Assembly: GCA_045616165.1 (NCBI GenBank)
Contig: JAZLGF010000013.1
Span: 238,638-302,637 of the forward strand
Length of the DNA: 64,000 bases
Direction: 5' to 3'
From: RGIG5612 sp045616165
GTDB taxonomy: Bacteria; Bacillota; Clostridia; Lachnospirales; Lachnospiraceae
The number at the start of each line of letters is the position of its first letter. Positions within the stretch are counted from its first letter, which is position 1. The position numbers and the translations under genes are program-made. Under the pieces are notes generated by a model, which ran no database searches, was not told the origin of the DNA, and saw only the letters and a program-made list of their open reading frames with translations. Below, piece after piece: positions 9,056-18,615 of the stretch.

Positions 9056-10423
9056 ATGAAGTGTACAAATTGTGGTTACGAAGTTGAAAGCAGCGATGTG
9101 TTTTGTCCTAATTGCTCATCGCCTTTACGTGTTACTGCTGATTATGATTTCATTCAAGCTGAAATAGGCGGAAAAGTCGATCAGTATTTAAGTGATGATT
9201 TTGACTTAAATTCTGAAGACTCTGTTGAAGATCTTTTTAATAAAGAATTTACTATTGATGCTATTGATATTAATAGGCCAAAAAGAAATCAAACAACTAA
9301 TATTCCTGATGAAACAATTGCAATTACTAGAAGTATTTATGGGAAAGATACTATCTATCAAACAGATGGTTTATTAAATTATCCTACTGATGATGAACCA
9401 TTATATTCTCATGAAGAAGAAAGCGAAGAAGAATTGGCTTATAAAAAACGTAGAGCTAAAGCAAGAGCAAAAGCAAAAGCTAAAAAGAAAAAAATGATTA
9501 TTTTAATTAGTTGTATTGCTGCGGCCGTAGTTATTATTGTTGGCATTATTTTAGGTCTTGTTTTAGGTGGTAAAAAGAAAGAAGACGTTGAAATTAAAGA
9601 TAAAATTGAATGCAATATGAAGAGTGGGGAAACATATACCACACCAATATCAATAAATATTGCATCCCAAAATAATTATAGATTATTTTATACTTTCGAT
9701 GGTACAACACCGACTATAACCTCAACTAAGTATGGGCAATCGATTCAAATTGATAATAAAAATTATAATGAATTCGTTAAAGGTGATAATGGTGAAGTTG
9801 TATTAAAGATTGTAAGTTTTAATAATTCTTCTGTTAAAGCTGGGACTAAAACAATTAAGTTTTATTTGCAAAAAGCTGCTTTAGAAGCTCCAAGCGTTGA
9901 ACCTGCTAGTGGCGATTATAGTGAGCCAACTCAAATTAATATTACTGTAAGTGACGATGTTGCTGTTTACTATACTTTTGATGGAAGTATTCCTACAAGC
10001 TCATCAAACAGATATAATGGACCTATCCAAATGCATAGAGGTAATTTCGTATTTAATGCTATAGCTATTGATAGTTCTGGTATGCAAAGTGAAGTTACAT
10101 CATGTATTTATAATTTATATATTGAACCCCAAGTAACATATGATGAAGCATTGTCTTCAGTTTTATCTTATTTGATGGAAAGAGGATATATTGAATCAAC
10201 AGAAGAAATATCTGCTAACGAATATCCTGTGAAAGATGGTGGAACACGTAGAATTACATCTGCAGGCGATAGTGCTATAGATAATGATGTTTATATCGTT
10301 TTCCAAATTGATTACATGAGCGAGGATAAAACAATTCAATCTACTACTTACTTAGGAGTTAATGACCAAAATGGCAACGTTACTTCCCTAAGTAGAAGTG
10401 GTGATAAATATATTACTAACTAA
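9056..10423 (+). CDS. Zinc-ribbon membrane protein with two chitobiase-C-like repeats
   Basis: The 455-residue protein begins with a zinc ribbon (CTNCGYEVESSDVFCPNC). A long acidic linker follows, then an Arg/Lys/Ala-rich stretch and one transmembrane helix near residues 147-170 with Lys residues after it. The outer part carries two repeats of the CHB_HEX_C_1 type (FYTFDGTTPT and YYTFDGSIPT), beta-sandwich modules common on clostridial surface proteins. The last 100 residues resemble no family I can name. Topology suggests zinc ribbon inside, repeats outside. Function is unknown. Initiation may be controlled by the preceding hairpin. Confidence 0.75.
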   Translation: MKCTNCGYEVESSDVFCPNCSSPLRVTADYDFIQAEIGGKVDQYLSDDFDLNSEDSVEDLFNKEFTIDAIDINRPKRNQTTNIPDETIAITRSIYGKDTIYQTDGLLNYPTDDEPLYSHEEESEEELAYKKRRAKARAKAKAKKKKMIILISCIAAAVVIIVGIILGLVLGGKKKEDVEIKDKIECNMKSGETYTTPISINIASQNNYRLFYTFDGTTPTITSTKYGQSIQIDNKNYNEFVKGDNGEVVLKIVSFNNSSVKAGTKTIKFYLQKAALEAPSVEPASGDYSEPTQINITVSDDVAVYYTFDGSIPTSSSNRYNGPIQMHRGNFVFNAIAIDSSGMQSEVTSCIYNLYIEPQVTYDEALSSVLSYLMERGYIESTEEISANEYPVKDGGTRRITSAGDSAIDNDVYIVFQIDYMSEDKTIQSTTYLGVNDQNGNVTSLSRSGDKYITN

Positions 10424-10875
10424 TGATAAAAATTATTGCTGTTGGAAAAATAAAAGAAAAATTTTTTAGTGATGCTATAAAAGAATATTTAAAAAGATTA
10501 TCAGCATATTCTAAAATTTTTATTGTTCAAGTTTTGGATGAAAAAGATAGTGACTTATCCAAAATCAAAGAAGCTGAAAATATATTAAAAAACATAAAAG
10601 ATAATGAATATGTTATTACTTTAGAAATCAATGGAACAAAACTTTCTTCTGATGGATTAGCTGAGTTTATTGAAAAGAGAAATCTTGAGGGTAATTCTAA
10701 TTTAACTTTTGTTATAGGTGGCTCCTTAGGATTAGATGAAAGTGTAACAAAAAGAGCAAATTACCATTTAAGTTTTTCGGATATGACTTTTCCACATCAA
10801 TTAATGAGAGTTATATTATTAGAACAAATTTATAGAGCTTTTAAAATTATTAAAGGTGAGCCTTATCACAAATAA
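10423..10875 (+). CDS. rlmH: 23S rRNA (pseudouridine1915-N3)-methyltransferase
   Basis: SPOUT-class methyltransferase that modifies pseudouridine 1915 in helix 69 of 23S rRNA. The 150-residue protein contains the SAM-binding FVIGGSLG motif and ends with the invariant C-terminus (RVILLEQIYRAFKIIKGEPYHK shortened here to key residues R-x13-GEPYHK). The ATG overlaps the stop of the preceding gene by one base (TAATG), so it is probably translationally coupled to the zinc-ribbon gene. Confidence 0.95.
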   Translation: MIKIIAVGKIKEKFFSDAIKEYLKRLSAYSKIFIVQVLDEKDSDLSKIKEAENILKNIKDNEYVITLEINGTKLSSDGLAEFIEKRNLEGNSNLTFVIGGSLGLDESVTKRANYHLSFSDMTFPHQLMRVILLEQIYRAFKIIKGEPYHK

Positions 10876-10880
10876 GTTTC

Positions 10881-10909
10881 TTTACATATATAAATTGAAG
10901 ATGTAAAAT
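10881..10909 (+). promoter_or_regulatory. Probable promoter of the Asp23-family gene
   Basis: TTTACA (10881-10886), 17-bp spacer, TAAAAT (10904-10909), followed by GGAGG 9 nt before the ATG at 10940. Confidence 0.6.
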
Positions 10910-10939
10910 TATCCACGCTAATAATTACGGAGGTAATAT

Positions 10940-11302
10940 ATGGATTCTTTGAAAATTTATAAATCATCATCAATTGGTGATGTTGAAGTTACAGAGGATG
11001 TAATTGCAATTATTGCAGGCATTGCTGCTACAGAAGTAGAAGGCGTGCATTCCATGGCAGGAAATATTACAAATGAAATTGTTGCTAAACTAGGAAGACA
11101 AAATTTATCTGTTGGTGTAAATGTTACATGTATCGAAAATATTGTATCTGTTAAATTAGCAATTACTATTAAAATGGGATGCAAAATAAATGAAGTTTCA
11201 ATGAAAGTTCAGGAAAAAGTTAAAAATGCAATTGAAAGCATGACAGGACTTATAGTTGAAAATGTAGATGTGAAAGTTGCAAATGTGAACGTTGACAATT
11301 GA
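10940..11302 (+). CDS. Asp23/Gls24-family envelope stress protein
   Basis: A 120-residue DUF322 (Asp23) protein. The typical layout is visible: GDVEVTEDVIAIIAGIAATEVEGVHSM near the start (key residues I-A-x6-GV), then VKLAITIKMGCKI and a C-terminal VNVDVKVANVNV-like strand. Members of this family are small cytosolic proteins, some bound to the cell membrane, and often sit upstream of nusB in Clostridia as here. It has its own promoter and a strong terminator, so it is a single-gene unit. Confidence 0.88.
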   Translation: MDSLKIYKSSSIGDVEVTEDVIAIIAGIAATEVEGVHSMAGNITNEIVAKLGRQNLSVGVNVTCIENIVSVKLAITIKMGCKINEVSMKVQEKVKNAIESMTGLIVENVDVKVANVNVDN

Positions 11303-11318
11303 TAAAGATAAAATTAAT

Positions 11319-11344
11319 AAGGTGTCTTTTTGACACCTTTTTTT
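11319..11344 (+). terminator. Intrinsic terminator after the Asp23-family gene
   Basis: GGTGTC (11321-11326), 5-nt loop, GACACC (11332-11337), then seven T; flanking AA/TT extends the stem. Confidence 0.85.
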
Positions 11345-11369
11345 AATATTAAGTAGTAAAGGATTTATT

Positions 11370-11780
11370 ATGAAAATTGACAGACGTAGCGAATTAAGAG
11401 AAGTAACATTTTTAATCTTATTTAGATTATTTTTCTTTGAAAAAGATGAAGTAGAAGCTCAAATTAAATCATTTTTTGAAGGAGAAGATAATTTTACTGA
11501 TGATGAAAAGGTCTATATAGGTAATAAAATACTTTCAATTTTAGAAATTGTTTCTGAAATTGATGCTGGATTAGATGAAGTAAGTATTGGATGGAAAACA
11601 AAAAGAATGTCTAAAGTTGATCTTACTATTTTAAGATTAGCTTATTATGAAATTAAATTTGATGAAAGTATTCCTAATTCAACTTCAATTAATGAAGCTG
11701 TAGAACTTGCAAAAAATTATGGTGAAGAATCATCGAGTTCTTTTGTAAATGGTATTTTAGCTAAAGTTGTATCTAAATGA
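11370..11780 (+). CDS. nusB: Transcription antitermination factor NusB
   Basis: Binds boxA RNA with NusE (S10) in rRNA antitermination. The 136-residue all-helical protein has the family features RRSELREVTFLILF at the start, KRMSKVDLTILRLAYYEI in the middle and INEAVELAKNYGEESSSSFVNGILAKV near the end (key residues SINEAVELAK and FVNGIL). It starts a tight run nusB-xseA-xseB. Its stop overlaps xseA by 4 bp. Confidence 0.92.
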   Translation: MKIDRRSELREVTFLILFRLFFFEKDEVEAQIKSFFEGEDNFTDDEKVYIGNKILSILEIVSEIDAGLDEVSIGWKTKRMSKVDLTILRLAYYEIKFDESIPNSTSINEAVELAKNYGEESSSSFVNGILAKVVSK

Positions 11781-12994
11781 AAACTGAAAAGAACGTTTAT
11801 TCTGTTAAACAAGTAAATAATTATATAAAAAGCCTTTTAAGAGATGATTTTATTTTAAATAATATCTATATAAAAGGCGAACTTTCTAACCTTAAGTATC
11901 ATTCTTCAGGTCATATATATTTTTCTCTAAAAGATGAGTCAGGTGTTATAGCCGGGGTAATGTGGGCTAGTGATGCATCAAGATTAAAAATTAAACTTAA
12001 CGATGGCATGAAAGTTGTTATACATGGCAGTATAGGTGTTTATGAAATAGCAGGTAAATATCAAATTTATGCTAAATCTATTGAAGAAGAAGGTATTGGT
12101 GATTTAGCAAAAGCTTTTGAAGAATTAAAAGCAAGATTAGAAGAATCAGGAATGTTTTCTGATGAATATAAAAAGCCGATTCCGTATTATTCATATAAAA
12201 TTGGAGTTGTAACAGCTCAAACAGGAGCTGTGATAAAAGATATTTATAATGTTGCATCTAGAAGAAATCCTTACTCTCAAATATATTTATATCCATCTTT
12301 AGTTCAAGGAGAAGGTGCAGCTCAAACGATTGTTGAAGGTATAAAGACTTTAGATAGTTATGGATTAGATGTAATTATTATTGGCCGTGGTGGTGGTTCA
12401 CTAGAGGATTTATGGCCTTTTAATGAAGAGATTGTTGCTAGAGCTATATTTAGTGCTAATACGCCAATTATATCTGCTGTTGGACATGAAACTGATTTTA
12501 CTATTGCTGATTTTGTGTCAGATTTGAGAGCACCAACACCTTCAGCAGCCGCTGAATTAGCAGTTTTTGATTATAATTCTTTTATTAATGAAATTGATTC
12601 ATACAAATATACATTAAATAAAGAAATTGAAAATAAAATAGTACAATTCAAAAATATAATTGATACTTATAAATTAAAAATAGATGCGTTATCTCCTGAA
12701 AATAAAATTTTACTTCAAAAGAATAAATTAGAAGATTTATCTAAAACAATAAATTATTTAATGAATTTTAAATTAAATGAAAGTAAAGAACAATTTAATT
12801 TATTTGCTGAAAAATTAGAAGGTCGATCACCACTTAAAAGATTTTCACAAGGCTATGTTTATGCTGTAGATAAAAATGGTAAGCCTATTAAAACAATTAA
12901 CCAAGTAAATGAAAACGATTTAATAAATATAAATGTCACTGATGGAAAAATTGAAACAAAGGTAATTTCTAAGAAAGAGGTTAGTTATGAATAA
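11777..12994 (+). CDS. xseA: Exodeoxyribonuclease VII large subunit
   Basis: Catalytic subunit of exonuclease VII, which degrades single-stranded DNA from both ends. An N-terminal OB-fold (VYSVKQVNNYIKSLL... GHIYFSLKDESG) is followed by the catalytic core with IIGRGGGSLEDLWPFN and SAVGHETDFTIAD, then a C-terminal coiled-coil-rich region. Length 405 aa is normal. It overlaps nusB (ATGA) and the next gene xseB by 8 bp. Confidence 0.95.
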   Translation: MKTEKNVYSVKQVNNYIKSLLRDDFILNNIYIKGELSNLKYHSSGHIYFSLKDESGVIAGVMWASDASRLKIKLNDGMKVVIHGSIGVYEIAGKYQIYAKSIEEEGIGDLAKAFEELKARLEESGMFSDEYKKPIPYYSYKIGVVTAQTGAVIKDIYNVASRRNPYSQIYLYPSLVQGEGAAQTIVEGIKTLDSYGLDVIIIGRGGGSLEDLWPFNEEIVARAIFSANTPIISAVGHETDFTIADFVSDLRAPTPSAAAELAVFDYNSFINEIDSYKYTLNKEIENKIVQFKNIIDTYKLKIDALSPENKILLQKNKLEDLSKTINYLMNFKLNESKEQFNLFAEKLEGRSPLKRFSQGYVYAVDKNGKPIKTINQVNENDLININVTDGKIETKVISKKEVSYE

Positions 12995-13184
12995 AGATCA
13001 AACTTTAGAACAAGCATTTTCTAATTTAGATGAAATTATTGAAAAAATGGAAGATAGTGAAATATCGCTTGATGATTCTTTTGCTTTATATAGTCAAGGT
13101 ATTGAACTTCTAAAATTCTGTAATGAAAAAATTGAAAAAGTTGAAACAGAAATAAAATTAGTAACTAAAAAAACACAAAATTAG
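12987..13184 (+). CDS. xseB: Exodeoxyribonuclease VII small subunit
   Basis: A 65-residue helical hairpin protein that associates with XseA. The characteristic FSNLDEIIEKMEDSEISLDD and SFALYSQGIELLKFC segments are visible. AGAGG precedes the ATG. In many Clostridia ispA follows; here dxs comes next after 18 nt and ispA is absent. Confidence 0.92.
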   Translation: MNKDQTLEQAFSNLDEIIEKMEDSEISLDDSFALYSQGIELLKFCNEKIEKVETEIKLVTKKTQN

Positions 13185-13202
13185 TATTAAATAATAGTAA
13201 TT

Positions 13203-15059
13203 ATGATATTAGATAAAATTAACAAAGCAAACGATATAAAGAATATTGCTCCAAGTGAGTATGAAGAACTAGCAAGAGAAATCAGACGATTTTTAGTTGA
13301 TAAGGTTAGCAAAACCGGTGGACATCTTGCTTCTAGTTTAGGTGCTGTTGAACTTACAATGGCTCTGCATATTTGTCTTGACCTAGATAAAGACAAAATT
13401 ATTTGGGATGTCGGTCATCAATCATATGCTCATAAAATATTAACAGGAAGAAAAAGTGATTTTGATACATTAAGACAGTATGGAGGTCTTAGCGGATTTC
13501 CTAAAAAAAGAGAAAGCGAATATGATGTATATAATACTGGCCATTCATCAACCTCTATTGGGGCAGGATTAGGATTTGCTTATGCTGCACAAAAAAATAA
13601 AACAAATTCTACTATTGTTGCGGTTATAGGCGATGGCTCTTTAACCGGTGGTCTTGCTCATGAAGCAATTAATAATGCGGCTAGACTAAAAAGAAATTTC
13701 ATTATTATTTTGAATGATAATAATATGTCGATTTCTAAAAACGTAGGCGGACTTTCTACTTATCTATCAAAGATTAGAGCTGGTGAGAATTATATTGAAC
13801 TTAAATCTGGTGTAGAAAGAACTCTAACAAAAATTCCAGGCGGTGGATACGTTGTTAAAGGTATTAGAAAAACTAAACACAGTATTAAACAACTTTTAGT
13901 TCCTGGAATGTTATTTGAAAATATGGGCCTTACATATTTAGGTCCTGTTGATGGTCATAATATTACAGATTTAATTAATATTATCAACGAAGCTAAAAAC
14001 ATTGAACATGCTGTTGTAGTTCATGTTTGTACCAAAAAAGGTAAGGGATATGGTCCTGCAATGGAAAATCCTTCTTTATTCCACGGTATTGGACCGTTTA
14101 ATGTTAAAACGGGTCTTCCTGTTGAAGAAAAAAAATTATCTTATACAAGCGTATTTGCTGATGCATTAATAGAAGAAGCGCAAAAAGATGAAAAAATTAT
14201 AGCTATCACTGCGGCTATGGCAGATGGTACAGGATTAAATAAATTTGCAAATAAATTCCCGGATAGATTTATTGATGTTGGTATAGCAGAAGAATTTGCA
14301 GCTGTGTACGCGGCTGGGTTAGCTTCTGATGGATTAAACCCATTTGTTGCAATATATTCTTCATTTTTGCAAAGAGCTTTTGATCAATTAATGATGGATG
14401 TTTGTATTCAAAATTTACCTGTAACTTTTTGTATTGATAGAGCGGGATTAGTTGGAAATGATGGTGAAACTCATCAGGGAATATTTGATTTATCTTATCT
14501 TAGTTTAATTCCTAACATGAATGTTTTTGCACCTAAAAACGCTAATGAACTTAGAGCTGCAATATCTTTTGGTGCATCTTTTAATGCACCTTTAGCAATA
14601 AGATATGGTAGAGGAAAAGCTTACGAAGGTTTATCAGAATTTAATGCACCAATTGTATTAGGTAAAAGCGAAGAAATATATTTAGAAAAAGATATAGCAC
14701 TTTTAGCTGTTGGTTCAATGGTTGAAACAGCCGATAAAGTTAGAACTATATTAAAAGAAAAAGGATATAATGTTTCACTTATCAACGCTCGATTTATTAA
14801 ACCGATTGATGAGGAAATGTTATTTAAGCTTAGTACTTCTCATAAATATTTTATTACTATGGAAGAAAATGTTATTAATGGCGGATACGGAATGGCAGTT
14901 TTAAGATTCGTTAATAACTTTAATTTAGATAATAAAGTTTTAACCTTAGCTCTTCCTAATACATATATTGAGCAGGGTACAAGAGAAGAACAATTAAAAG
15001 ATTCTTTACTTGATATTGATTCAATTATTAGTAGAATTATTGAATTTGTTAAACTTTAA
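13203..15059 (+). CDS. dxs: 1-deoxy-D-xylulose-5-phosphate synthase
   Basis: Thiamine diphosphate enzyme that condenses pyruvate and glyceraldehyde 3-phosphate, the first step of the MEP isoprenoid pathway. Visible motifs: WDVGHQSYAHKILTGR, the ThDP motif GDGSLTGG...NDNNMS, and AGLVGNDGETHQG in the pyrimidine domain. It has 618 residues and a C-terminal transketolase domain. No Shine-Dalgarno precedes the ATG; the upstream bases are AT only. It is followed at once by tlyA. Confidence 0.95.
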   Translation: MILDKINKANDIKNIAPSEYEELAREIRRFLVDKVSKTGGHLASSLGAVELTMALHICLDLDKDKIIWDVGHQSYAHKILTGRKSDFDTLRQYGGLSGFPKKRESEYDVYNTGHSSTSIGAGLGFAYAAQKNKTNSTIVAVIGDGSLTGGLAHEAINNAARLKRNFIIILNDNNMSISKNVGGLSTYLSKIRAGENYIELKSGVERTLTKIPGGGYVVKGIRKTKHSIKQLLVPGMLFENMGLTYLGPVDGHNITDLINIINEAKNIEHAVVVHVCTKKGKGYGPAMENPSLFHGIGPFNVKTGLPVEEKKLSYTSVFADALIEEAQKDEKIIAITAAMADGTGLNKFANKFPDRFIDVGIAEEFAAVYAAGLASDGLNPFVAIYSSFLQRAFDQLMMDVCIQNLPVTFCIDRAGLVGNDGETHQGIFDLSYLSLIPNMNVFAPKNANELRAAISFGASFNAPLAIRYGRGKAYEGLSEFNAPIVLGKSEEIYLEKDIALLAVGSMVETADKVRTILKEKGYNVSLINARFIKPIDEEMLFKLSTSHKYFITMEENVINGGYGMAVLRFVNNFNLDNKVLTLALPNTYIEQGTREEQLKDSLLDIDSIISRIIEFVKL

Positions 15060-15060
15060 T

Positions 15061-15861
15061 ATGAAAAAAAGATTAGATGTTTTACTTTGCGAACAAAATC
15101 CGGAATTAACTAAAAGTCAGGCTCAAAGACTTATAATGAGCGGTATTGTTTATGTAAATAATCAAAAAGAGTTAAAGTCAGGTTCAATGTTTAGCGAAGA
15201 AACTAAGGTTGAAATAAGAGGCAACACTCTTAAATATGTTAGTAGAGGCGGACTTAAATTAGAAAAAGCTATGCAAAAATTTCCAATAAATTTAGATGGA
15301 AAGATTTGTATGGACATAGGATCATCTACAGGTGGTTTTACTGATTGCATGCTTCAAAATAATGCTAAAAAAGTATATTGTGTAGATGTTGGCAAAGGAC
15401 AACTTCATTATAAATTAAGAAATGATAATAGAGTTGTTGTTATGGAAAAAACAAATATTAGGTTTGTTACTCCTGATATGATTGACAATGTAATCGATTT
15501 TATTAGTATTGATGTATCTTTTATTTCTTTAACACTTGTTTTGCCGGTTGCAATTAGTTTATTAAATGAAAATAAAGAGATGGTAATGCTAATTAAGCCT
15601 CAATTTGAAGCTGGAAAAGAAAAGGTTGGTAAAAAAGGCGTTGTAAAAGATCCCGCAGTACATGAAGAAGTTATAGAGAAAATAGTTAAATTTGTATTAG
15701 ATAATAAATTAAATATTGCTGGCCTTACTTATTCGCCGGTTAAAGGACCGGAAGGTAATATTGAATATTTATTATATATTAATAATTCTGGTAATAAAGA
15801 TTTTAGTTTTGATAGTATTTCTCAAATTGTTAAAGAAGCACATGAGGATTTAGACAAATGA
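15061..15861 (+). CDS. tlyA: TlyA-type rRNA 2'-O-methyltransferase
   Basis: RNA methyltransferase of the TlyA family, which in some species methylates 16S and 23S rRNA and is also annotated as hemolysin A. An N-terminal S4 domain (RLDVLLCEQNPELTKSQAQRLI) is followed by an FtsJ-like domain with the SAM motif MDIGSSTGGFTD and LIKPQFEAGKEKVGK. I use the ATG at 15061, one base after the dxs stop, giving 266 aa; longer frames run into dxs. It overlaps nadK by 4 bp. Confidence 0.9.
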   Translation: MKKRLDVLLCEQNPELTKSQAQRLIMSGIVYVNNQKELKSGSMFSEETKVEIRGNTLKYVSRGGLKLEKAMQKFPINLDGKICMDIGSSTGGFTDCMLQNNAKKVYCVDVGKGQLHYKLRNDNRVVVMEKTNIRFVTPDMIDNVIDFISIDVSFISLTLVLPVAISLLNENKEMVMLIKPQFEAGKEKVGKKGVVKDPAVHEEVIEKIVKFVLDNKLNIAGLTYSPVKGPEGNIEYLLYINNSGNKDFSFDSISQIVKEAHEDLDK

Positions 15862-16715
15862 AAAATTTTTTTACAGTAACAAATGAATCAAAAGATTTAA
15901 ATTTGAAATTAACGCATGAAGTTATTGATTATTTAACAAGCATTGGGATGACTCATACAGGTTCTATGACTATTAATGAGAATTCTGAAGGCAATTATAT
16001 TCATGCCAATTCAAAAATGGTTACGCCTAATACGGAATTTATTTTAATTTTAGGCGGAGATGGAACTTTTATTCATGTAGGAAAAGATTTAAATAATTTA
16101 AATATTCCTATTATTGGAATTAATTTAGGTAATCTTGGATTTTTAACTGAGATTGATCCACATGATTATAAGAATGATTTGATTCATATTCTTAATGATG
16201 AAGTTCATATTGAAAATAGAATGATTTTAGAAACATCAGTTATTAGAGATAATAAAGAAATATTAAATGTATTATCATTTAATGACATTATTCTTACTAA
16301 AACAAAAACAAAAGGTATCATTGATTTTGATGTTAATGTAAATGATAGATTCTTAAATCATTATAGTTCTGATGGAATGGTTATTTCTACGCCTACGGGT
16401 TCAACTGGTTATAATCTTTCTGCTGGAGGCCCAGTAGTTTATCCTACAGCAGAAATTATTTTAGCAACTCCTATTTGCGCACATACTCTTAATTCAAGAA
16501 CGATAGTTTTTTCTGCTGAAGCTGTAATTGATTTAATTGCAAAAAATAGAGTTAATGAAAATGATTCAGAAATGGTTGCATCGTTTGATGGTGAAAATGA
16601 TATTTTATTAAAACATAACGATATAATTAGATGTAAAAAGAGTAATGCAACAGTTAAAGTCTTAAGACTTAATAAAATTAGTTTTGTAGAGCATCTCGGA
16701 AAGAAAATGAGATAG
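15858..16715 (+). CDS. nadK: NAD kinase
   Basis: Phosphorylates NAD+ to NADP+. The GGDGT motif is present (LILGGDGTFIHVGK) and the second conserved region reads DGMVISTPTGSTGYNLSAGGP, key residues TPTGSTGY. 285 aa, normal length. In many Clostridia argR, recN and spo0A region genes follow tlyA-nadK; here gpmI follows after 2 nt. Confidence 0.94.
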   Translation: MKNFFTVTNESKDLNLKLTHEVIDYLTSIGMTHTGSMTINENSEGNYIHANSKMVTPNTEFILILGGDGTFIHVGKDLNNLNIPIIGINLGNLGFLTEIDPHDYKNDLIHILNDEVHIENRMILETSVIRDNKEILNVLSFNDIILTKTKTKGIIDFDVNVNDRFLNHYSSDGMVISTPTGSTGYNLSAGGPVVYPTAEIILATPICAHTLNSRTIVFSAEAVIDLIAKNRVNENDSEMVASFDGENDILLKHNDIIRCKKSNATVKVLRLNKISFVEHLGKKMR

Positions 16716-16717
16716 AT

Positions 16718-18250
16718 ATGAATAAACCTTTAATTTTAATGATATTAGACGGATATGGTTTATCTAGCAATACTGAAGGTAATGCTATTTTAGCTGCTAA
16801 AACGCCTGTTATGGACTCTTTAATGAGTTCATATCCATTTGCTTTAGGTAATGCTAGCGGACTTAGTGTAGGCCTTCCAGAAGGGCAAATGGGCAACTCT
16901 GAGGTAGGCCATCTTAATATGGGTGCCGGAAGAGTAGTTTACCAAGATTTAACCAAAATTTCCAAATCTATTTCAGATGGTGATTTTTATCATAAAGAAG
17001 AATTACTTAATGCTATAAAAAATTGCAAAAAATACAATTCAAAATTACATCTTTATGGTCTTCTTTCTGACGGTGGAGTTCATAGTGATATAACTCATCT
17101 TTTTGCATTATTAAAACTTTGTAAGGATAATAACTTTGAAAATGTATATATTCATTGCTTTATGGATGGACGTGATACATCTCCAACTTCAGGAGTTAAT
17201 TACATCAAATTATTATTAGAAACAATATCAAAAATTGGTGTTGGGAAAATTGCATCTATTATCGGTAGATATTATGCGATGGATAGAGATAATAGATGGG
17301 ATAGAATATCTAAAGCATATTTTGCCTTAACTAAAGGTATTGGCAATTACTTTGATGATCCTATTTTAGCAATAGAACAATCTTATAAAAATGAAATTAC
17401 TGATGAATTTATTGAGCCTATTGTTATTACTGAAAATAATAAACCTGTCGGTTTGATTCAAAATAATGATAGTATAATCTTTTTTAATTTCAGACCTGAT
17501 CGAGCAAGAGAAATTTCTAAATGTTTTTGCCTTGATGAATTTAATGCATTTGATAGAGAAGGTAAAATAAATACTTATTATGTTTGCTTTACAGAAATAG
17601 ATGTTACTATTCCAAATAAATTTGTAGTTTTCAAAGAAGAAGAAATAAAAAATACTTTTGGACAATATATTTCTGATAAAGGTCTTAGACAAGCTAGAAT
17701 TGCTGAAACAGAAAAATATGCCCATGTTACATTTTTCTTTAATGGGGGAGTTGAAAAGCCTAATGTAAATGAGGATAGATTTTTAATTCCTTCTCCTAAA
17801 GTTGCGACATATGACCTAGAACCAAAAATGAGTGCGAAGACCGTATGCGATAAACTTATAGAAGTAATTAATAAAAAAGAACATGATGTTATAATAATAA
17901 ATTTTGCTAACCCGGATATGGTAGGTCATACGGGTAACTTTAATGCAGTTGTTGAGGCAATTGAATTTATTGACAGTTGTGTAGAAAGAGTTGTTAATTG
18001 CGTAAAAGAAAATAATGCTACATTATTTATTTGCGCTGATCATGGAAATGCTGAAGAATTAATTAATCTTAAAACTAGCGAGCCATGGACAGCTCATACA
18101 ACAAATAAAGTTCCATTTATATTAATTAATGGACCAAAAGGAAAAGTACTTAAATATAACGGAAGCCTTTGTGATATCGCTCCAACATTATTAGAAATTT
18201 TAGGGCTTGAAAAGCCTATTGAAATGACTGGTAAAAGTTTATTAATTTAA
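16718..18250 (+). CDS. gpmI: 2,3-bisphosphoglycerate-independent phosphoglycerate mutase
   Basis: Glycolytic enzyme interconverting 3- and 2-phosphoglycerate, metal dependent. The catalytic serine lies in GQMGNSEVGH; metal ligands include MILDGYG at the start, MDGRDTSP, DMVGHTGN and CADHGNAEE. 510 residues, full length. The start lacks a clear Shine-Dalgarno and follows nadK by two bases. A glycolytic gene cluster (gap, pgk, tpi, eno) does not surround it here. Confidence 0.96.
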   Translation: MNKPLILMILDGYGLSSNTEGNAILAAKTPVMDSLMSSYPFALGNASGLSVGLPEGQMGNSEVGHLNMGAGRVVYQDLTKISKSISDGDFYHKEELLNAIKNCKKYNSKLHLYGLLSDGGVHSDITHLFALLKLCKDNNFENVYIHCFMDGRDTSPTSGVNYIKLLLETISKIGVGKIASIIGRYYAMDRDNRWDRISKAYFALTKGIGNYFDDPILAIEQSYKNEITDEFIEPIVITENNKPVGLIQNNDSIIFFNFRPDRAREISKCFCLDEFNAFDREGKINTYYVCFTEIDVTIPNKFVVFKEEEIKNTFGQYISDKGLRQARIAETEKYAHVTFFFNGGVEKPNVNEDRFLIPSPKVATYDLEPKMSAKTVCDKLIEVINKKEHDVIIINFANPDMVGHTGNFNAVVEAIEFIDSCVERVVNCVKENNATLFICADHGNAEELINLKTSEPWTAHTTNKVPFILINGPKGKVLKYNGSLCDIAPTLLEILGLEKPIEMTGKSLLI

Positions 18251-18262
18251 TGTATATTTTTC

Positions 18263-18291
18263 TTGATATCGCATATTTATTATGATATTAT
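18263..18291 (+). promoter_or_regulatory. Promoter of secG
   Basis: TTGATA (18263-18268), 17-bp spacer, TATTAT (18286-18291), 34 nt before the secG start. Confidence 0.65.
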
Positions 18292-18324
18292 TCTAATGTT
18301 GTCAATGAAAAAGGAGGAACAGTT

Positions 18325-18570
18325 TTGTTTTATTTAATTGCAACTATTATCGTAACAATAGCGAGTGTAATAATGATTGTTGCTATTTGTCTTCAAGAAG
18401 GCAAATCAGCAGGCCTTTCTAGTTCCATTAGTGGTGGTTCAGATACATATTGGAGCAGAAACAAAGGTAGATCCAAAGAAGGCCGGTTAGAGCGAATAAC
18501 TCAGATTACTGGAATTGTTTTATTCGTCTTAGCAATTTTGCTAAACGTCGGACTTTTCACAAATCTTTAA
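18325..18570 (+). CDS. secG: Preprotein translocase subunit SecG
   Basis: Small membrane subunit of the SecYEG channel. 81 residues with two hydrophobic helices (about 2-22 and 59-79) and the linker SISGGSDTYWSRNKGRS between them, as in SecG. The start is TTG, preceded by AAGGAGG at 18311-18317 with 7-nt spacing. It has its own promoter and a terminator. Confidence 0.9.
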   Translation: MFYLIATIIVTIASVIMIVAICLQEGKSAGLSSSISGGSDTYWSRNKGRSKEGRLERITQITGIVLFVLAILLNVGLFTNL

Positions 18571-18575
18571 TCATT

Positions 18576-18604
18576 AAACACTCTCACATGAGAGTGTTTT
18601 CTTT
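18576..18604 (+). terminator. Intrinsic terminator after secG
   Basis: AAACACTCTC (18576-18585), loop ACAT, GAGAGTGTTT (18590-18599), then a T-rich tail. Confidence 0.85.
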
Positions 18605-18615
18605 TAATAATAGTT

